The notes under the pieces were generated by a model. The model was not told the origin of the DNA, made no database searches, and saw nothing but the letters and a program-made list of their open reading frames with translations. 64,000 nucleotides of DNA from an uncultured Alistipes sp. (GTDB lineage: Bacteria; Bacteroidota; Bacteroidia; Bacteroidales; Rikenellaceae): the NCBI GenBank assembly GCA_944321175.1, contig CALUKI010000031.1, forward strand, positions 119,870 to 183,869, given 5' to 3'. Of this stretch, positions 8,661 through 18,101 are shown one piece after another (within the stretch, counting starts at the first letter, position 1; each line of letters begins with the position of its first letter). The position numbers and the translations under genes were made by a program.

Positions 8661-9659
8661 TTGAAAAAATCAATACTCATTGCCATTTTCTTCCTTGCGG
8701 GATGTCCGTCGCTTCATGCCCAGACACGCCTTACGAGCGAGGAGTATATCGACCGCTACAAATCCATCGCCGTCGCCCATATGGAGCGCTACGGGATCCC
8801 CGCCAGCATCACGCTTGCACAAGGGCTGCTCGAATCGGATGCGGGCAACAGCGCGCTTGCGCGTGCCTCGAACAACCATTTCGGCATCAAGTGCAAGAAC
8901 AACTGGACCGGCAAGCGGGTCTTCCACACCGACGACGCTCCCGACGAATGTTTCCGCGCCTATCCGTCGGTCGAGGCCTCCTACGAAGACCACGCCCGTT
9001 TTCTCGATTCGCAGCCGCGTTACGACTCGCTGTTCGTCTATTCGTCGGACGACTACCGCAGTTGGGCACGCGGTCTCAAGGCCGCCGGCTACGCTACGGC
9101 TCCCGACTATGCCGAGCGGCTTTGCCGCATCATCGAGGAAAACCAGCTCTACCTGCTGGATCGTCCGCAGGGCGAAGCGCTCTATGCGGCCCGCAACCGC
9201 GACCGCGCAGAAAAGGCGGCCGGAGAGTTCACTGCCGGGAGCAGCGTATCGCCCCCGGATCAGGTACCGTCCGACCGTATCGATCCCGACGACTACCGTG
9301 TCACGATCAACGCCTACAAAGGCTACAACATTTACGAGACGAACGGCGTGAACTACATCGTGGCAAAAAAGGAGGATACGTTCGAATCACTGGCGGACAT
9401 CTTCCGTGTCTCGGCGCGCAATCTGCGAAAATTCAACGATCTCAAAGGTTCGGCACAACCCGTTCCCGGCGAACAGATCTACATCGACCGGAAGAAAAAA
9501 CGCTGGGAGGGGAATGCCCGCCATCACATCGTCTCGGAGGGTGAAACGGTCGCTTCGGTCGCCCAAAGCTACGCCCTGCGCGAGAAGTCGCTCCGCAAAC
9601 TCAACCGCCTGAACAAAACAGCGGCCCTGCAAAGCGGACAACGCATACGAATCAAATAA
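8661..9659 (+). CDS. Peptidoglycan glucosaminidase with two LysM domains
   Basis: 332 residues. The start is TTG at 8661; no ATG precedes the signal peptide (KKSILIAIFFLAGC), which may be type II (LAGC) or be cleaved after LHA. Residues about 25-170 are a FlgJ/GH73-type glucosaminidase: ITLAQGLLESDAGNS with the presumed catalytic Glu, NNHFGIKC, FRAYPSVEASYEDHA and LKAAGYATAPDYAERL. LysM modules follow at about 230-275 (VAKKEDTFESLADIF) and 288-332 (VSEGETVASVAQSYALREKSLRKLN). It is predicted to cleave N-acetylglucosaminyl bonds in peptidoglycan during growth or division. A conserved gene of unknown function follows after 18 nt, probably in the same operon. Confidence 0.88.
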   Translation: MKKSILIAIFFLAGCPSLHAQTRLTSEEYIDRYKSIAVAHMERYGIPASITLAQGLLESDAGNSALARASNNHFGIKCKNNWTGKRVFHTDDAPDECFRAYPSVEASYEDHARFLDSQPRYDSLFVYSSDDYRSWARGLKAAGYATAPDYAERLCRIIEENQLYLLDRPQGEALYAARNRDRAEKAAGEFTAGSSVSPPDQVPSDRIDPDDYRVTINAYKGYNIYETNGVNYIVAKKEDTFESLADIFRVSARNLRKFNDLKGSAQPVPGEQIYIDRKKKRWEGNARHHIVSEGETVASVAQSYALREKSLRKLNRLNKTAALQSGQRIRIK

Positions 9660-9677
9660 CATTCACTCGATACGATC

Positions 9678-10364
9678 ATGGACAGTTTACCGCTCAGAGA
9701 GAAGATTTTCGGAACGATCATCCGCAAATCGACCCTCAAACAACAGGTTTTCGACAACACTTTCGCCACCTTCAACGAACTGAAGGATATTCTTTTCGAG
9801 ATGTCGTCGGAGTGGGATGACGAACTCGACGGGAAACTCGACCGCCGCGTGCGGATCGAATACCGCGACCGCGGGAAGTTCGAGACGCAGTTCCAGGTCG
9901 CCAGCGACCTGCTGATCTTCCAGATGCACACCGATGTTTTCGAATTCGATTCGAACCACCTTGTATGGCAAAGCCCCTATGTGCAGGCCGACCACGACAA
10001 CTCCTACTGCGGGATGATCAACATCTACAACTTCCTCTCCGACTCCTTCAAGTTCAACCGCAATGCCGACGAAGGGTACCTCATCGGCCGGATCTTCATC
10101 AACCGCGAGCGCCGTTATTTCGTCGAAGGGAAACGCCAGACCTCGATGCGCCCGATCGCCTTCGGCCGCGAGGCCATCACGCGCGAGGCGCTGATCAACA
10201 TACTGGAGACGGCGATCGCCTATTCGTTGAGTTTCGACCTGCTGACGCCGCCCTACGAGGATTCGAAGCGGGTGACGGTGGACCAGTTCAACACGAAGAT
10301 GGACAACTCGAAGTTCGTCACGGGCAAACGTCTCGGATACGACTTCAATGTCGATGACATCTGA
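9678..10364 (+). CDS. Conserved Bacteroidales protein of unknown function
   Basis: 228 residues with no signal peptide or membrane segment. Rich in aromatic and acidic residues, with blocks LREKIFGTIIRKSTLKQQV, FETQFQVASDLLIFQMHTDVF, NSYCGMINIYNFLSDSFKFNRN and TKMDNSKFVTGKRLGYDFNVD. I recognise it as a widely conserved cytoplasmic hypothetical protein of the order but cannot assign a fold or reaction. It starts 18 nt after the glucosaminidase stop, so the two are probably co-transcribed. Confidence 0.75.
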   Translation: MDSLPLREKIFGTIIRKSTLKQQVFDNTFATFNELKDILFEMSSEWDDELDGKLDRRVRIEYRDRGKFETQFQVASDLLIFQMHTDVFEFDSNHLVWQSPYVQADHDNSYCGMINIYNFLSDSFKFNRNADEGYLIGRIFINRERRYFVEGKRQTSMRPIAFGREAITREALINILETAIAYSLSFDLLTPPYEDSKRVTVDQFNTKMDNSKFVTGKRLGYDFNVDDI

Positions 10365-10513
10365 TCGACAGCATTAGGCCTCTTCCATCCCCTATCGGCA
10401 GAAACTCACCGTGTGATCCAGTATTTGGAGGGACAATCATTTCCGGACACGTTCCGGCCGCCAAAAAGCGGTCCAAATGGGATAAAGCAGATATTCCAAA
10501 ATTCAAGACGATT

Positions 10514-12733
10514 ATGCGAATCAATCTCCTTGCAATGCTGATTGGCATTTTGTACGGAACGGCCGTCGCCGCCCAGACATTCGACTACGACGATGTCGCT
10601 TCCGGCCGGTTCCGGCCGGCTCAGCTCTCCGGCATCCGCCCCATGGCCGACGGCGAACACTACACCATCATCCGCAAGGGCAATATCCTGAAATACAGTT
10701 ATGCCGAGGCAAAAGCAGGCGAAGCGCTGCTGCCGGCCCATGATTCCGATACGACGGGACTCGTTGCCGTCGATACGCTCGACCGGGCAACCGGACGCCG
10801 GCACACCGTCGGCCGGCAGCTGCATATCGCCGACTATGCCATCGCTCCGAACGGCGCACTGCTGATCGCCGACGGCCAGCGTCCGATCTACCGTCACTCC
10901 TTCACGACCCGCTACCTCTACTACGACGGCGAACAGCTGCAGCCGGTTCTGGCGGATGTCGAAGCCACGCGCGACGCCTCGTTCACCCCCGACGGCCGCA
11001 AAATCGTCTTTTCGAGCCGCAACGATCTCTATCTCCACGACCTTGCGCAGGGAACGACTCGGCGCATCACGCACGACGGCACATGGAACGAAGTGATCAA
11101 CGGCACGACCGACTGGGTCTATGAGGAGGAGTTCGGTTTCACGCAGGCCTACGCCGTATCGCCCGACTCGCGGTACATCGCCTATCTGCGGTTCGACGAG
11201 TCGCAGGTGCCGCTCTTCGAGATGATGCGCTACGACGGCAAGCTGTACAACCGTGCATACGATTTCAAATACCCGAAAGCGGGCGACAACAACTCCGTCG
11301 TTACGCTCCATCTCTACGACACGAAGACGGATCGCACCGTCCGGATCGACACCGGGTCCGATACGACGCAATACATTCCGCGCATCGGCTGGACGCCGCG
11401 CGGCGAACTCTGGTACGAAACGCGCAACCGCCACCAGAACGAGATCGTCTTCCGACGCCTCGCGGCCGACGCTCCCGACACACCGCAGGCGAAGCAGGAG
11501 GTGATCTACCGCGAGGTGTCGCCCCGCTACATCGCCCACGAAACCGACCGTTCGTTCCGCTGGCTCGACAAGGGTGACCGCTTCCTTGTGATGCAGGAGA
11601 GCGCTACGGGCTGGATGCACCTCTACACGGGACGCCCCGGAGAGGCGCTGCGACCACTGACGGCCGGAAAATGGGAGGTCACGCAGATCGTCGGCAACAC
11701 GCCGGACAAGGTCTATTACCTCTCGACCGAACGCTCGCCGCTCGAACGCAACCTCTATGTCGTCGATCTCAAGGGGCGGAACAAACGCCTTCTTACTCCG
11801 GAACGGGGTTTCTACTCGATCGCACCGAGCTCCGGAATGAAGTACTACATCTCGACCTTCTCGTCGGCCGACGATCCGGGATGCGTGACGATCTGCGACG
11901 CCGCAGGGCAGACGATCCGGACCGTTGACGACAATGCCGCCCTGCGCCGCCTGGCCGACAGCATCCGCCTGCCGCGCAAGGAGTTCTTCACCTTCACGAC
12001 CGAACGCGGAGACACGCTCAACGGCTATTGGATCCGGCCCGCCGATTTCGATCCGACGCGCCGCTATCCCTGTCTGCTGACACAATATTCGGGACCGGGA
12101 TCACAGTCGGTACAGAACCGCTGGAAGGTCGAATGGGAGGACGTGATGGTTCAGAACGGCTGCATCGTCGTCTGCACCGACGGTCGCGGTACGGGCTATC
12201 GGGGTGAAGCCTTCAAGAAGAGTACATACGGGCAATTGGGACGTTTCGAGGTGGAAGACCAGCTCTCGACGGCCCGCTACATGGCCTCGCAACCCTGGAT
12301 CGACCCGCAGCGCATCGCCATCTACGGCTGGTCCTACGGCGGGTTCATGGCCCTGTCGTGCGCCTGCCGCGGCGACGGCCTTTTCAAGGCGGCCATTGCC
12401 GTCGCACCCGTCACCTCGTGGCGATTCTACGACACGATATACAGCGAACTCTACAACGGACTGCCGCAGGAGAACCCCGACGGATACGAAGAGAATGCAC
12501 CGCTGGCCCTTGCCCCGCTGCTGCGCGACGACCGGACACGGCTGCTGCTCATTCACGGCACGGCCGACGACAACGTCCATTTCCAGAACTCGATCGAGAT
12601 GATCCGCGCCCTGACCGATGCCGGCAAGGAGTTCGACGTGATGATCTATCCCGATCAGAACCACTCGATGCTGCCGGATTGCACGACAGCCGTCCGCAAA
12701 CGGATGATCCGCTTTTTGTCGCGGAACCTCTAA
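10514..12733 (+). CDS. Dipeptidyl peptidase IV (S9B serine peptidase)
   Basis: 739 residues. The signal peptide (LLAMLIGILYGTAVAAQ) leads into an eight-bladed propeller domain that includes the EEFGF double-Glu motif (residues about 205-215) which holds the substrate N-terminus in DPP IV. The C-terminal alpha/beta-hydrolase carries GWSYGG with Ser607, IHGTADDNVHF with Asp685/686, and NHSMLP with His717, a complete triad. The enzyme removes X-Pro and X-Ala dipeptides from peptide N-termini. In Bacteroidales it is periplasmic or surface-associated and feeds peptide fermentation. A 150-nt gap separates it from the upstream gene, and a terminator follows at 12800. Confidence 0.93.
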   Translation: MRINLLAMLIGILYGTAVAAQTFDYDDVASGRFRPAQLSGIRPMADGEHYTIIRKGNILKYSYAEAKAGEALLPAHDSDTTGLVAVDTLDRATGRRHTVGRQLHIADYAIAPNGALLIADGQRPIYRHSFTTRYLYYDGEQLQPVLADVEATRDASFTPDGRKIVFSSRNDLYLHDLAQGTTRRITHDGTWNEVINGTTDWVYEEEFGFTQAYAVSPDSRYIAYLRFDESQVPLFEMMRYDGKLYNRAYDFKYPKAGDNNSVVTLHLYDTKTDRTVRIDTGSDTTQYIPRIGWTPRGELWYETRNRHQNEIVFRRLAADAPDTPQAKQEVIYREVSPRYIAHETDRSFRWLDKGDRFLVMQESATGWMHLYTGRPGEALRPLTAGKWEVTQIVGNTPDKVYYLSTERSPLERNLYVVDLKGRNKRLLTPERGFYSIAPSSGMKYYISTFSSADDPGCVTICDAAGQTIRTVDDNAALRRLADSIRLPRKEFFTFTTERGDTLNGYWIRPADFDPTRRYPCLLTQYSGPGSQSVQNRWKVEWEDVMVQNGCIVVCTDGRGTGYRGEAFKKSTYGQLGRFEVEDQLSTARYMASQPWIDPQRIAIYGWSYGGFMALSCACRGDGLFKAAIAVAPVTSWRFYDTIYSELYNGLPQENPDGYEENAPLALAPLLRDDRTRLLLIHGTADDNVHFQNSIEMIRALTDAGKEFDVMIYPDQNHSMLPDCTTAVRKRMIRFLSRNL

Positions 12734-12799
12734 CCGAAGGGAGGAGTCTCCGGAAAGGCCTCAGAACCAGTCGTTGCGGTTCGGGAAGATACAGATACG

Positions 12800-12832
12800 G
12801 AGAGCGGTTCAAAAGGCGGGCCGCTCTCTTTT
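12800..12832 (+). terminator. Terminator after DPP IV
   Basis: Stem GAGAGCGG / CCGCTCTC around a 13-nt loop followed by TTTT, 67 nt after the DPP IV stop. Confidence 0.75.
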
Positions 12833-13028
12833 CATTCGCATCATCCAGGCGGCAGGATCTCCCGAACGGCCGGCGCCATTTTCTCCGCATCTCCGACGCT
12901 CCGTCTCCGGCGACGACTTCTCCATCTTCCGCCAACGACAGGGCCGTCCCCGACGGGACGGCCCTGCAAATACCATGAACGGCCTTCACGACAACGAGGC
13001 AGCCTCATCCGCCGCCCCGTCCGGAAGA

Positions 13029-13505
13029 TCAGATCGAAATGTCGAGAATCTCGAAATGGATCGTGCCGGCAGGAACCTCCACGTCCACCCGATCACCCTT
13101 TTTCTTGCCCAGCAGCGCCTTGGCAATCGGCGTTCCGATTGCAAGTTTTCCCTCGCGCAGATTGGCTTCGTTCTCCGATACGATCGTATAACACATCTGC
13201 TTGCCGTTGTTGTGGTTCAGAAGCGTCACACGCGAAAGGATCTGTACCTTGTTCCTGTCGATTTTCGTCTCGTCGATGACGCGGGCATTGGCTATCGTAT
13301 CCTCCAGTTTGGCGATCTTCATCTCCAACAGGCCCTGAGCCTCGCGCGCAGCATCATATTCCGCATTCTCCGACAGATCACCCTTGTCGCGGGCTTCGGC
13401 AATGGCCGCCGAAATGGCCGGACGTTCCACCGAACGCATGTGGTCAAGCTCGTCCTTGAGCTTTTTATACCCCTCAGCCGTCAGATAAATAATCTCCTTT
13501 GCCAT
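13029..13505 (-). CDS. greA: Transcription elongation factor GreA
   Basis: 158 residues from ATG 13505 (MAKEIIYLTAEGYKKLKDEL). The frame extends upstream, but that extension crosses the promoter and is not family-like. An N-terminal coiled coil carries the acidic tip ARDKGDLSENAEYDAAREAQ, which enters the RNA polymerase secondary channel. The C-terminal FKBP-like domain includes IGTPIAKALLGKKKGDRVDVEVPAG. GreA stimulates cleavage of backtracked transcripts so that stalled polymerase can resume. It appears monocistronic and is transcribed divergently from the cardiolipin synthase gene. Confidence 0.95.
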   Translation of the reverse strand: MAKEIIYLTAEGYKKLKDELDHMRSVERPAISAAIAEARDKGDLSENAEYDAAREAQGLLEMKIAKLEDTIANARVIDETKIDRNKVQILSRVTLLNHNNGKQMCYTIVSENEANLREGKLAIGTPIAKALLGKKKGDRVDVEVPAGTIHFEILDISI

Positions 13506-13592
13506 AGTTATCCTTGTTAAGTGTATTTCGGTACGACAAAAAAAGAAGAATTCCAATCTTTCGATCAGAACCCCATGTCTCATTTATATAGA

Positions 13593-13624
13593 CAAAGATA
13601 AGGAAATTTTTCTTATCTTGCAAA
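13593..13624 (-). promoter_or_regulatory. greA promoter
   Basis: Read on the minus strand: TTTG (plus-strand 13621-13624), a 20-nt spacer and TATCTTTG (plus-strand 13593-13600). It lies 88 nt before the greA ATG. On the plus strand the same segment holds TATCTTGC at 13614, a possible weak -7 for the divergent cls gene, so the two promoters may overlap. Confidence 0.75.
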
Positions 13625-13661
13625 TAAATTCACGGCATAATGCATAGCGTAATATAGATCG

Positions 13662-15005
13662 ATGTATCCATTGCTTATCCTCCATCTGCTGTTGGCCGCT
13701 CCGGCTGCGGCAGCCCTGATGCGGCAGGAGCGCACACCCGTCTCGGCGCTGGCATGGCTGCTCGCCATTCTGCTCGTGCCCGCAGCCGGCAGCATACTCT
13801 ATCTGCTGGCAGGATACCGCCGGCCCGTGCACGACGTGCCGGCAACCGACACCGAACCGCCCGTCGGCATCGAACGCATGCTGTGGCTCGATTGCGCAAC
13901 GCGCATCCGGCGCCACAACCGCGTGGAACAACTGCACGACGGCAGCGAAGCCTTCGCCGCACTCATCGCCGCACTGCAAGGAGCCCGACACTACATCCAT
14001 CTCTCCTACTATATCTTCGCCGACGACCGCGTAGGTATGGCGTTCGGCAATGTCCTGATGCGCAAAGCCCGCGCCGGCGTCGAAGTACGGCTGCTCTACG
14101 ATGCCGTCGGTTCGTGGAAACTCTCCAAGGGCTTCGTTCAACAACTTCGCAGCGCCGGGGTCGAAGTACATCCTTACGCGCCGTTGCGGTTTCCCTGGCT
14201 TACCCCGCGCGCGAATCGCCGCAACCACTCGAAAATCGCCGTCATCGACGGCCGTGTCGGCTTCATAGGCGGCATCAACATTGCCGAACGCTATCTCGAC
14301 GGCGATGCGCTGGGCCGCTGGCGCGACGAACATCTCCGCATCGAAGGCGAAGCCGTCGCGGATCTGCAGCGGCTCTTCGCCGCAGACTGGATACAGGAGG
14401 GCGGGGCCATGCTTTCCGACAAATACCAACCGGCAATCGACCTTGAAGCGCTGCCGCTCTCGCCGCTCCAGATCGCCTGGACCCGTGAAGATCATTCACG
14501 TCATACGCTCTCCGACCTCTTTGCGCAGCTGATCGATGAAACCCGCCATACATTGCGTCTTTCATCCCCCTACTTTCTGCCGCCTCCGGCACTTTACGAG
14601 GCGCTGCTGCGGGCCTTGCGCAGAGGATGCCGCGTATTGGTCATGCTTCCCGACCGCAGCGACGTGTGGCTCGCACGCCGTGCAACGGACTCCTATCTGG
14701 GGCGTCTGCTCGATGCGGGGGCTGAAATTTTCCGTTATGAAGGCGGATTTCTCCATGCCAAACGACTGTTCGTCGATGACCTTGTCGCATCGGTCGGTAC
14801 GGCCAATTTCGACTACCGCAGTCTGGATTACAACACCGAAGCGACAGCGCTGCTGCTCGATCCGAAGAGTGTCGAACAGGCGCTGCGGCGTTTCGATGCG
14901 GATCTGGAGCGCTGCCGCCGCATCACGGTCGAGGAGTGGCGCAGCCGGCCGGCAAGCCGCACGCTCGGAGATCGCATCGCGCGGCTCTTCGCACCATTGC
15001 TGTGA
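13662..15005 (+). CDS. cls: Cardiolipin synthase (phospholipase D superfamily)
   Basis: 447 residues. Two N-terminal membrane helices (YPLLILHLLLAAPAAAALM and the ALAWLLAILLVPAAGSILY segment) are followed by two PLD domains. The HKD motifs are intact: NHSKIAVIDG with His189 and LHAKRLFVDD with His365, followed by GxxNFDYRS. The enzyme condenses two phosphatidylglycerol molecules, or a similar pair, to cardiolipin in the inner membrane. Length and layout match ClsA-type enzymes. It is divergent from greA with about 155 bp between the starts. Confidence 0.9.
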   Translation: MYPLLILHLLLAAPAAAALMRQERTPVSALAWLLAILLVPAAGSILYLLAGYRRPVHDVPATDTEPPVGIERMLWLDCATRIRRHNRVEQLHDGSEAFAALIAALQGARHYIHLSYYIFADDRVGMAFGNVLMRKARAGVEVRLLYDAVGSWKLSKGFVQQLRSAGVEVHPYAPLRFPWLTPRANRRNHSKIAVIDGRVGFIGGINIAERYLDGDALGRWRDEHLRIEGEAVADLQRLFAADWIQEGGAMLSDKYQPAIDLEALPLSPLQIAWTREDHSRHTLSDLFAQLIDETRHTLRLSSPYFLPPPALYEALLRALRRGCRVLVMLPDRSDVWLARRATDSYLGRLLDAGAEIFRYEGGFLHAKRLFVDDLVASVGTANFDYRSLDYNTEATALLLDPKSVEQALRRFDADLERCRRITVEEWRSRPASRTLGDRIARLFAPLL

Positions 15006-15107
15006 GACTGCATCAGCGGGCAGCCCTCCCACCTCCGCCGGAGAAGATGCCCGCCGCCGAGAAATTCAACAAAACCGCAAGAAAGGGAGCGGGATCCGCA
15101 CCCTCCG

Positions 15108-16112
15108 CTATTCGGTCTTTGTCTCCGGAATGGAAATCAGATATAGCAGATGCTCCAGTTCCCGCATGTAGTTCCGTTTGGGATTCTTGGGCGAATAGAC
15201 ATAGCAGTCGATCGTAAAGATGCGATTCGCTGCCGTATCAACGGTCGTATAGCTGACGAAAGGTCCGCCCATGAAATCGTTCTTCACATCCCAGAAACCC
15301 CGCAGTTCGATCCACATCCGGCCTTCAAGCAGAAACGTCCGGTAATCGGGTTCATAAACGTCGGCCGTAATCATGTATGAACCGTCGGACGGCCCGGGAA
15401 TCCGCGCCGCAAACCTGTTGCGGGCCTTCGTCAGGGCATCGAGCGTCAGGGATTCCTTGCCCGCATAGGGATAGGTGTAGATGAAAAAGCCCTGGCTGGC
15501 CTGCGGGAATTCATAGGAGATCCAGAGGAAACCGTCGCTTTGCGTCCGCAATTTATACCCCTGCGGCACATCGAAATCGATGCCGAACTGCTCTTTGATC
15601 GTTGTCGTGAGGAATTTGTCGGGGAACTTGTGCCCGAAATCGATCGTGCGGTCGCGCTCGGCCTTCTCCAGCACATAGAGCAACTCTTCCCGATGTTCAT
15701 CGAGGTAGGCAATGAGCGAGGCCTGCGTAGGGCCCTGCAACGTCAGGACAATCTGCGGCTGGGCGTAGAGATCGTACTGAACGGCCGTCACCGGCTCCTT
15801 GACCGTCGGATCCACAAGGACCTGCAAAATATTGCGGTGACGCGTCACCAGATTCTCAAAGCCGCTCGGCAAGACCCGCAGCACATCGAAATGCGGCTCC
15901 CGTTGATTCAGCCCCGCTACGGGTTCGGTCAGAATCGCCCGCAACGTATCGCCCAAAGCCCCCTGCCATGCGGGCTGGTCGCAGACGACGATCAACTCAT
16001 AGGGTGCCCCCTGTGCTATTACGCGCTGTTCATTCAACGTCCGAAAGGCCTTGCAGCCGAAGCAGGACGCCAATACGGCCAAAGCCGCCATCCATTTTAC
16101 AAATTCTTTCAT
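15108..16112 (-). CDS. DUF4837 family lipoprotein
   Basis: 334 residues from ATG 16112, chosen because AAGGAG lies 7-8 nt upstream and a lipoprotein signal follows (MKEFVKWMAALAVLASCFGC). The mature part matches DUF4837 (PF16125), with blocks APYELIVVCDQPAWQGALGD, LQVLVDPTVKEP, FVSYTTVDTAANRIFTIDCYVYSP and the C-terminal LEHLLYLISIP. It is predicted to be attached to the envelope; its function is unknown. The open frame extends upstream to 16394, but that region is intergenic with divergent promoter elements. Confidence 0.8.
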   Translation of the reverse strand: MKEFVKWMAALAVLASCFGCKAFRTLNEQRVIAQGAPYELIVVCDQPAWQGALGDTLRAILTEPVAGLNQREPHFDVLRVLPSGFENLVTRHRNILQVLVDPTVKEPVTAVQYDLYAQPQIVLTLQGPTQASLIAYLDEHREELLYVLEKAERDRTIDFGHKFPDKFLTTTIKEQFGIDFDVPQGYKLRTQSDGFLWISYEFPQASQGFFIYTYPYAGKESLTLDALTKARNRFAARIPGPSDGSYMITADVYEPDYRTFLLEGRMWIELRGFWDVKNDFMGGPFVSYTTVDTAANRIFTIDCYVYSPKNPKRNYMRELEHLLYLISIPETKTE

Positions 16113-16274
16113 ATACAGCTCCTTTTCCTTATTGCCAAACTCTTCCGATTCGCTGTCCGGCCGCCATTGGGACGGTGCTCCTCCTGCGGCGGCTCGCTTT
16201 TTTGTCGAAGCCGACCTCCGCCGTCGAAGCATCGGCCGGCCCCACCGCCTGCAGACTGAAATCGCCGGAGTATG

Positions 16275-16302
16275 CAAATATAGCCATTTTTTACTACATT
16301 TG
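16275..16302. promoter_or_regulatory. Divergent -7 elements for DUF4837 and polysaccharide deacetylase genes
   Basis: CAAATATA at 16275-16282 is TATATTTG on the minus strand, pointing at DUF4837. TACATTTG at 16295-16302 points at the deacetylase start 25 nt downstream. Neither has a clear TTG at the right spacing, so these are -7 matches only. Confidence 0.4.
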
Positions 16303-16326
16303 CATCCGGATCCATACAAAAGAGCC

Positions 16327-16935
16327 ATGCGTCTCAAACCGCCGAAATTCATCCGCTGGCTGATGCCCGACCTCATCTGGGAGATGAGGGACAAATCGGC
16401 CGTCTATCTGACCTTCGACGACGGGCCCACGCCCGGCATTACCGAGTGGATCCTCTCGACGCTCGACAAGTACGATGCCAAGGCGACCTTCTTCGTTCTG
16501 GGCAAAAACGTGGAGATGTATCCCGACCTCTACCAGCGGATCGTCGATGCCGGCCACCGCATCGGCAACCACACCTATTCGCACCAGAAGGGCTGGGGAA
16601 TGAGCCTTGAACGCTACATCGAAGATGTCGATTTCGCAAACGACCTCATTCACAGCGAACTGTTCCGGCCCCCCTATGCGCGGATCACGCCCGCACAAAC
16701 GCGGGCCCTGGCCAAACGCTACAAGCTGGTGATGTGGGACATCATCTCGCGCGACTACAATCGGGGGTTGTCGCCCCGTACCTGCCTGCGCAACGTCACC
16801 CGCTATCTGGAAGGGGGTTCGATCGTCGTCTTCCACGACTCCGAGAAGTCGTTCCGCAACATGAGCTATGCCCTGCCGCGGACGCTCGAAGCGATCCGGA
16901 AGATGGGGCTCAAATGCAGGTCGATCGATCTCTGA
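16327..16935 (+). CDS. Polysaccharide deacetylase (NodB/CE4 domain)
   Basis: 202 residues from ATG 16327, almost exactly one NodB domain. All five CE4 motifs are visible: TFDDGPTPG (catalytic base and metal Asp), GNHTYSH (two metal His), FRPPYAR, VMWDIISRDY and VVFHDS. Enzymes of this family remove N- or O-acetyl groups from peptidoglycan, chitooligosaccharides or surface polysaccharides. No signal peptide is evident. The frame is open well upstream but only the domain start is family-like. The substrate cannot be inferred from the neighbours. Confidence 0.88.
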   Translation: MRLKPPKFIRWLMPDLIWEMRDKSAVYLTFDDGPTPGITEWILSTLDKYDAKATFFVLGKNVEMYPDLYQRIVDAGHRIGNHTYSHQKGWGMSLERYIEDVDFANDLIHSELFRPPYARITPAQTRALAKRYKLVMWDIISRDYNRGLSPRTCLRNVTRYLEGGSIVVFHDSEKSFRNMSYALPRTLEAIRKMGLKCRSIDL

Positions 16936-17078
16936 GTCTCTCCCGACACCGTCTTGCATGCACGGCATCCGCACGGGAGGCGGCCGGCGGAGATTCCGCA
17001 GCCGGAGGCAGGGAGGGGCTGCGGCAGAAAGGAGGCGCCCCGAAGCGTGAAAGACAGAGGGAACTTTCGACGAAAAAG

Positions 17079-17107
17079 TTGCAATTGCGATTTTTTTTGT
17101 AATTTTG
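17079..17107 (+). promoter_or_regulatory. efp promoter
   Basis: TTG at 17079-17081, an 18-nt spacer and TAATTTTG at 17100-17107, 38 nt before the ATG of efp. Confidence 0.7.
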
Positions 17108-17144
17108 TGCGCTATTGACAAATCATCAAAAATAACGATACCTT

Positions 17145-17711
17145 ATGGCAACTACCGCTGATATCAAAATCGGTGCCTGCATCGAATTGGAGGGAAAGAC
17201 ATTCCAGATCGTTGACTTCCAGCATGTGAAACCGGGGAAAGGCCCCGCCTTCGTCCGCACGAAGCTCAAGAACCTCGAAAACGGCCGCGTATTGGACAAT
17301 ACCTTCTCGGCCGGCGCAAAGGTGGAGTTCGTTCGCGTGGAGCGTCGTCCCTACCAGTTTACCTATGAGGATGATCTGGGCGCCCACTTCATGCACACCG
17401 AGACCTTCGAGGAGATCAACATCGACAAGAATCTCATCACGAACTACGACCTGATGGCCGACGGCCAGATCGTCGAGGTGATGTTCCACACCGAAAAGGA
17501 GACCGTGCTCTCAGCCGAGCTGCCGCCGATCGTCGATATGGAGGTGACCTACACAGAACCGGGGATCAAGGGCGATACGGCCTCGACCAACTCGCTCAAG
17601 CCGGCAACGGTCAATACGGGAGCTACGGTTCGCGTGCCGCTCTTCATCAATACGGGCGACAAGATCCGCGTCGATACCCGCACACGCGAATATGTGGAGC
17701 GCGTAAAATAG
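17145..17711 (+). CDS. efp: Translation elongation factor P
   Basis: 188 residues with the three beta-barrel domains of EF-P: KOW-like N-domain (residues 1-65), central OB domain, and C-terminal OB domain ending in [19 protein letters not shown]. The tip loop that enters the peptidyl-transferase centre reads [11 protein letters not shown], with Lys32 at the position modified in many bacteria. No EpmA/EpmB-type modification gene is present in this window. EF-P relieves ribosome stalling at polyproline. The gene is monocistronic, with its own promoter and a hairpin 160 nt after the stop. Confidence 0.95.
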   Translation: MATTADIKIGACIELEGKTFQIVDFQHVKPGKGPAFVRTKLKNLENGRVLDNTFSAGAKVEFVRVERRPYQFTYEDDLGAHFMHTETFEEINIDKNLITNYDLMADGQIVEVMFHTEKETVLSAELPPIVDMEVTYTEPGIKGDTASTNSLKPATVNTGATVRVPLFINTGDKIRVDTRTREYVERVK

Positions 17712-17871
17712 CAACCGGCAACGGCCGGCGGCGCAGCGCAGCCTGACCGAATGGAAGCGGTGTGACGGAGCATAACGCGGAGAATCCGGCGGGACGGCGA
17801 TTGGTACGGGGCGGCTGCAGGGCTTCCCAAACACGCCGAATCGGCTCGGCGGCGGCCGGAATGATTGAACC

Positions 17872-17902
17872 AGGCCCCTGTTTCGAATGGAAACAGGGGC
17901 CT
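17872..17902 (+). terminator. Perfect hairpin after efp
   Basis: AGGCCCCTGTTTC / GAAACAGGGGCCT, a 13-bp perfect stem with a 5-nt loop. The T-tract is poor (TCCTTT), so termination is probable rather than certain. Confidence 0.6.
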
Positions 17903-18034
17903 TCCTTTGCACCTTTGCGAAATCTCAACCCGCCGCACCGCCGTTGCGGCAGCTCAACGGAAGGGTCCGGCCCGCCCGCCTTGCTTTTCGGCCTGCAGGG
18001 GAGGGCTTCGGGCCCCGCCCCTCCTCCCGACAAG

Positions 18035-18058
18035 AAAGCCGCTCCAGGGAGCGGCTTT
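18035..18058 (-). terminator. lysC terminator
   Basis: AAAGCCGCTCC / GGAGCGGCTTT with a 2-nt spacer, located 44 nt past the lysC stop on the minus strand. The right arm and following bases supply TTTCTTG. Confidence 0.65.
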
Positions 18059-18101
18059 GCGAAACCCCGGCAAAGGGGCCTGTTCCCCATCTTCCGAAAA
18101 G

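Larger units (their letters stand above)
17712..18101. other. Convergent intergenic region between efp and lysC
   Basis: About 390 bp of GC-rich sequence without a supported gene. It holds two strong hairpins (17872-17902 and 18035-18058), consistent with transcription ends of the two convergent genes. Confidence 0.5.

Noticed and set aside
12940..12965. GGGCCGTCC / GGACGGCCC hairpin as the greA terminator
   Set aside because: The stem is good but no T-tract follows on the minus strand; left uncalled.
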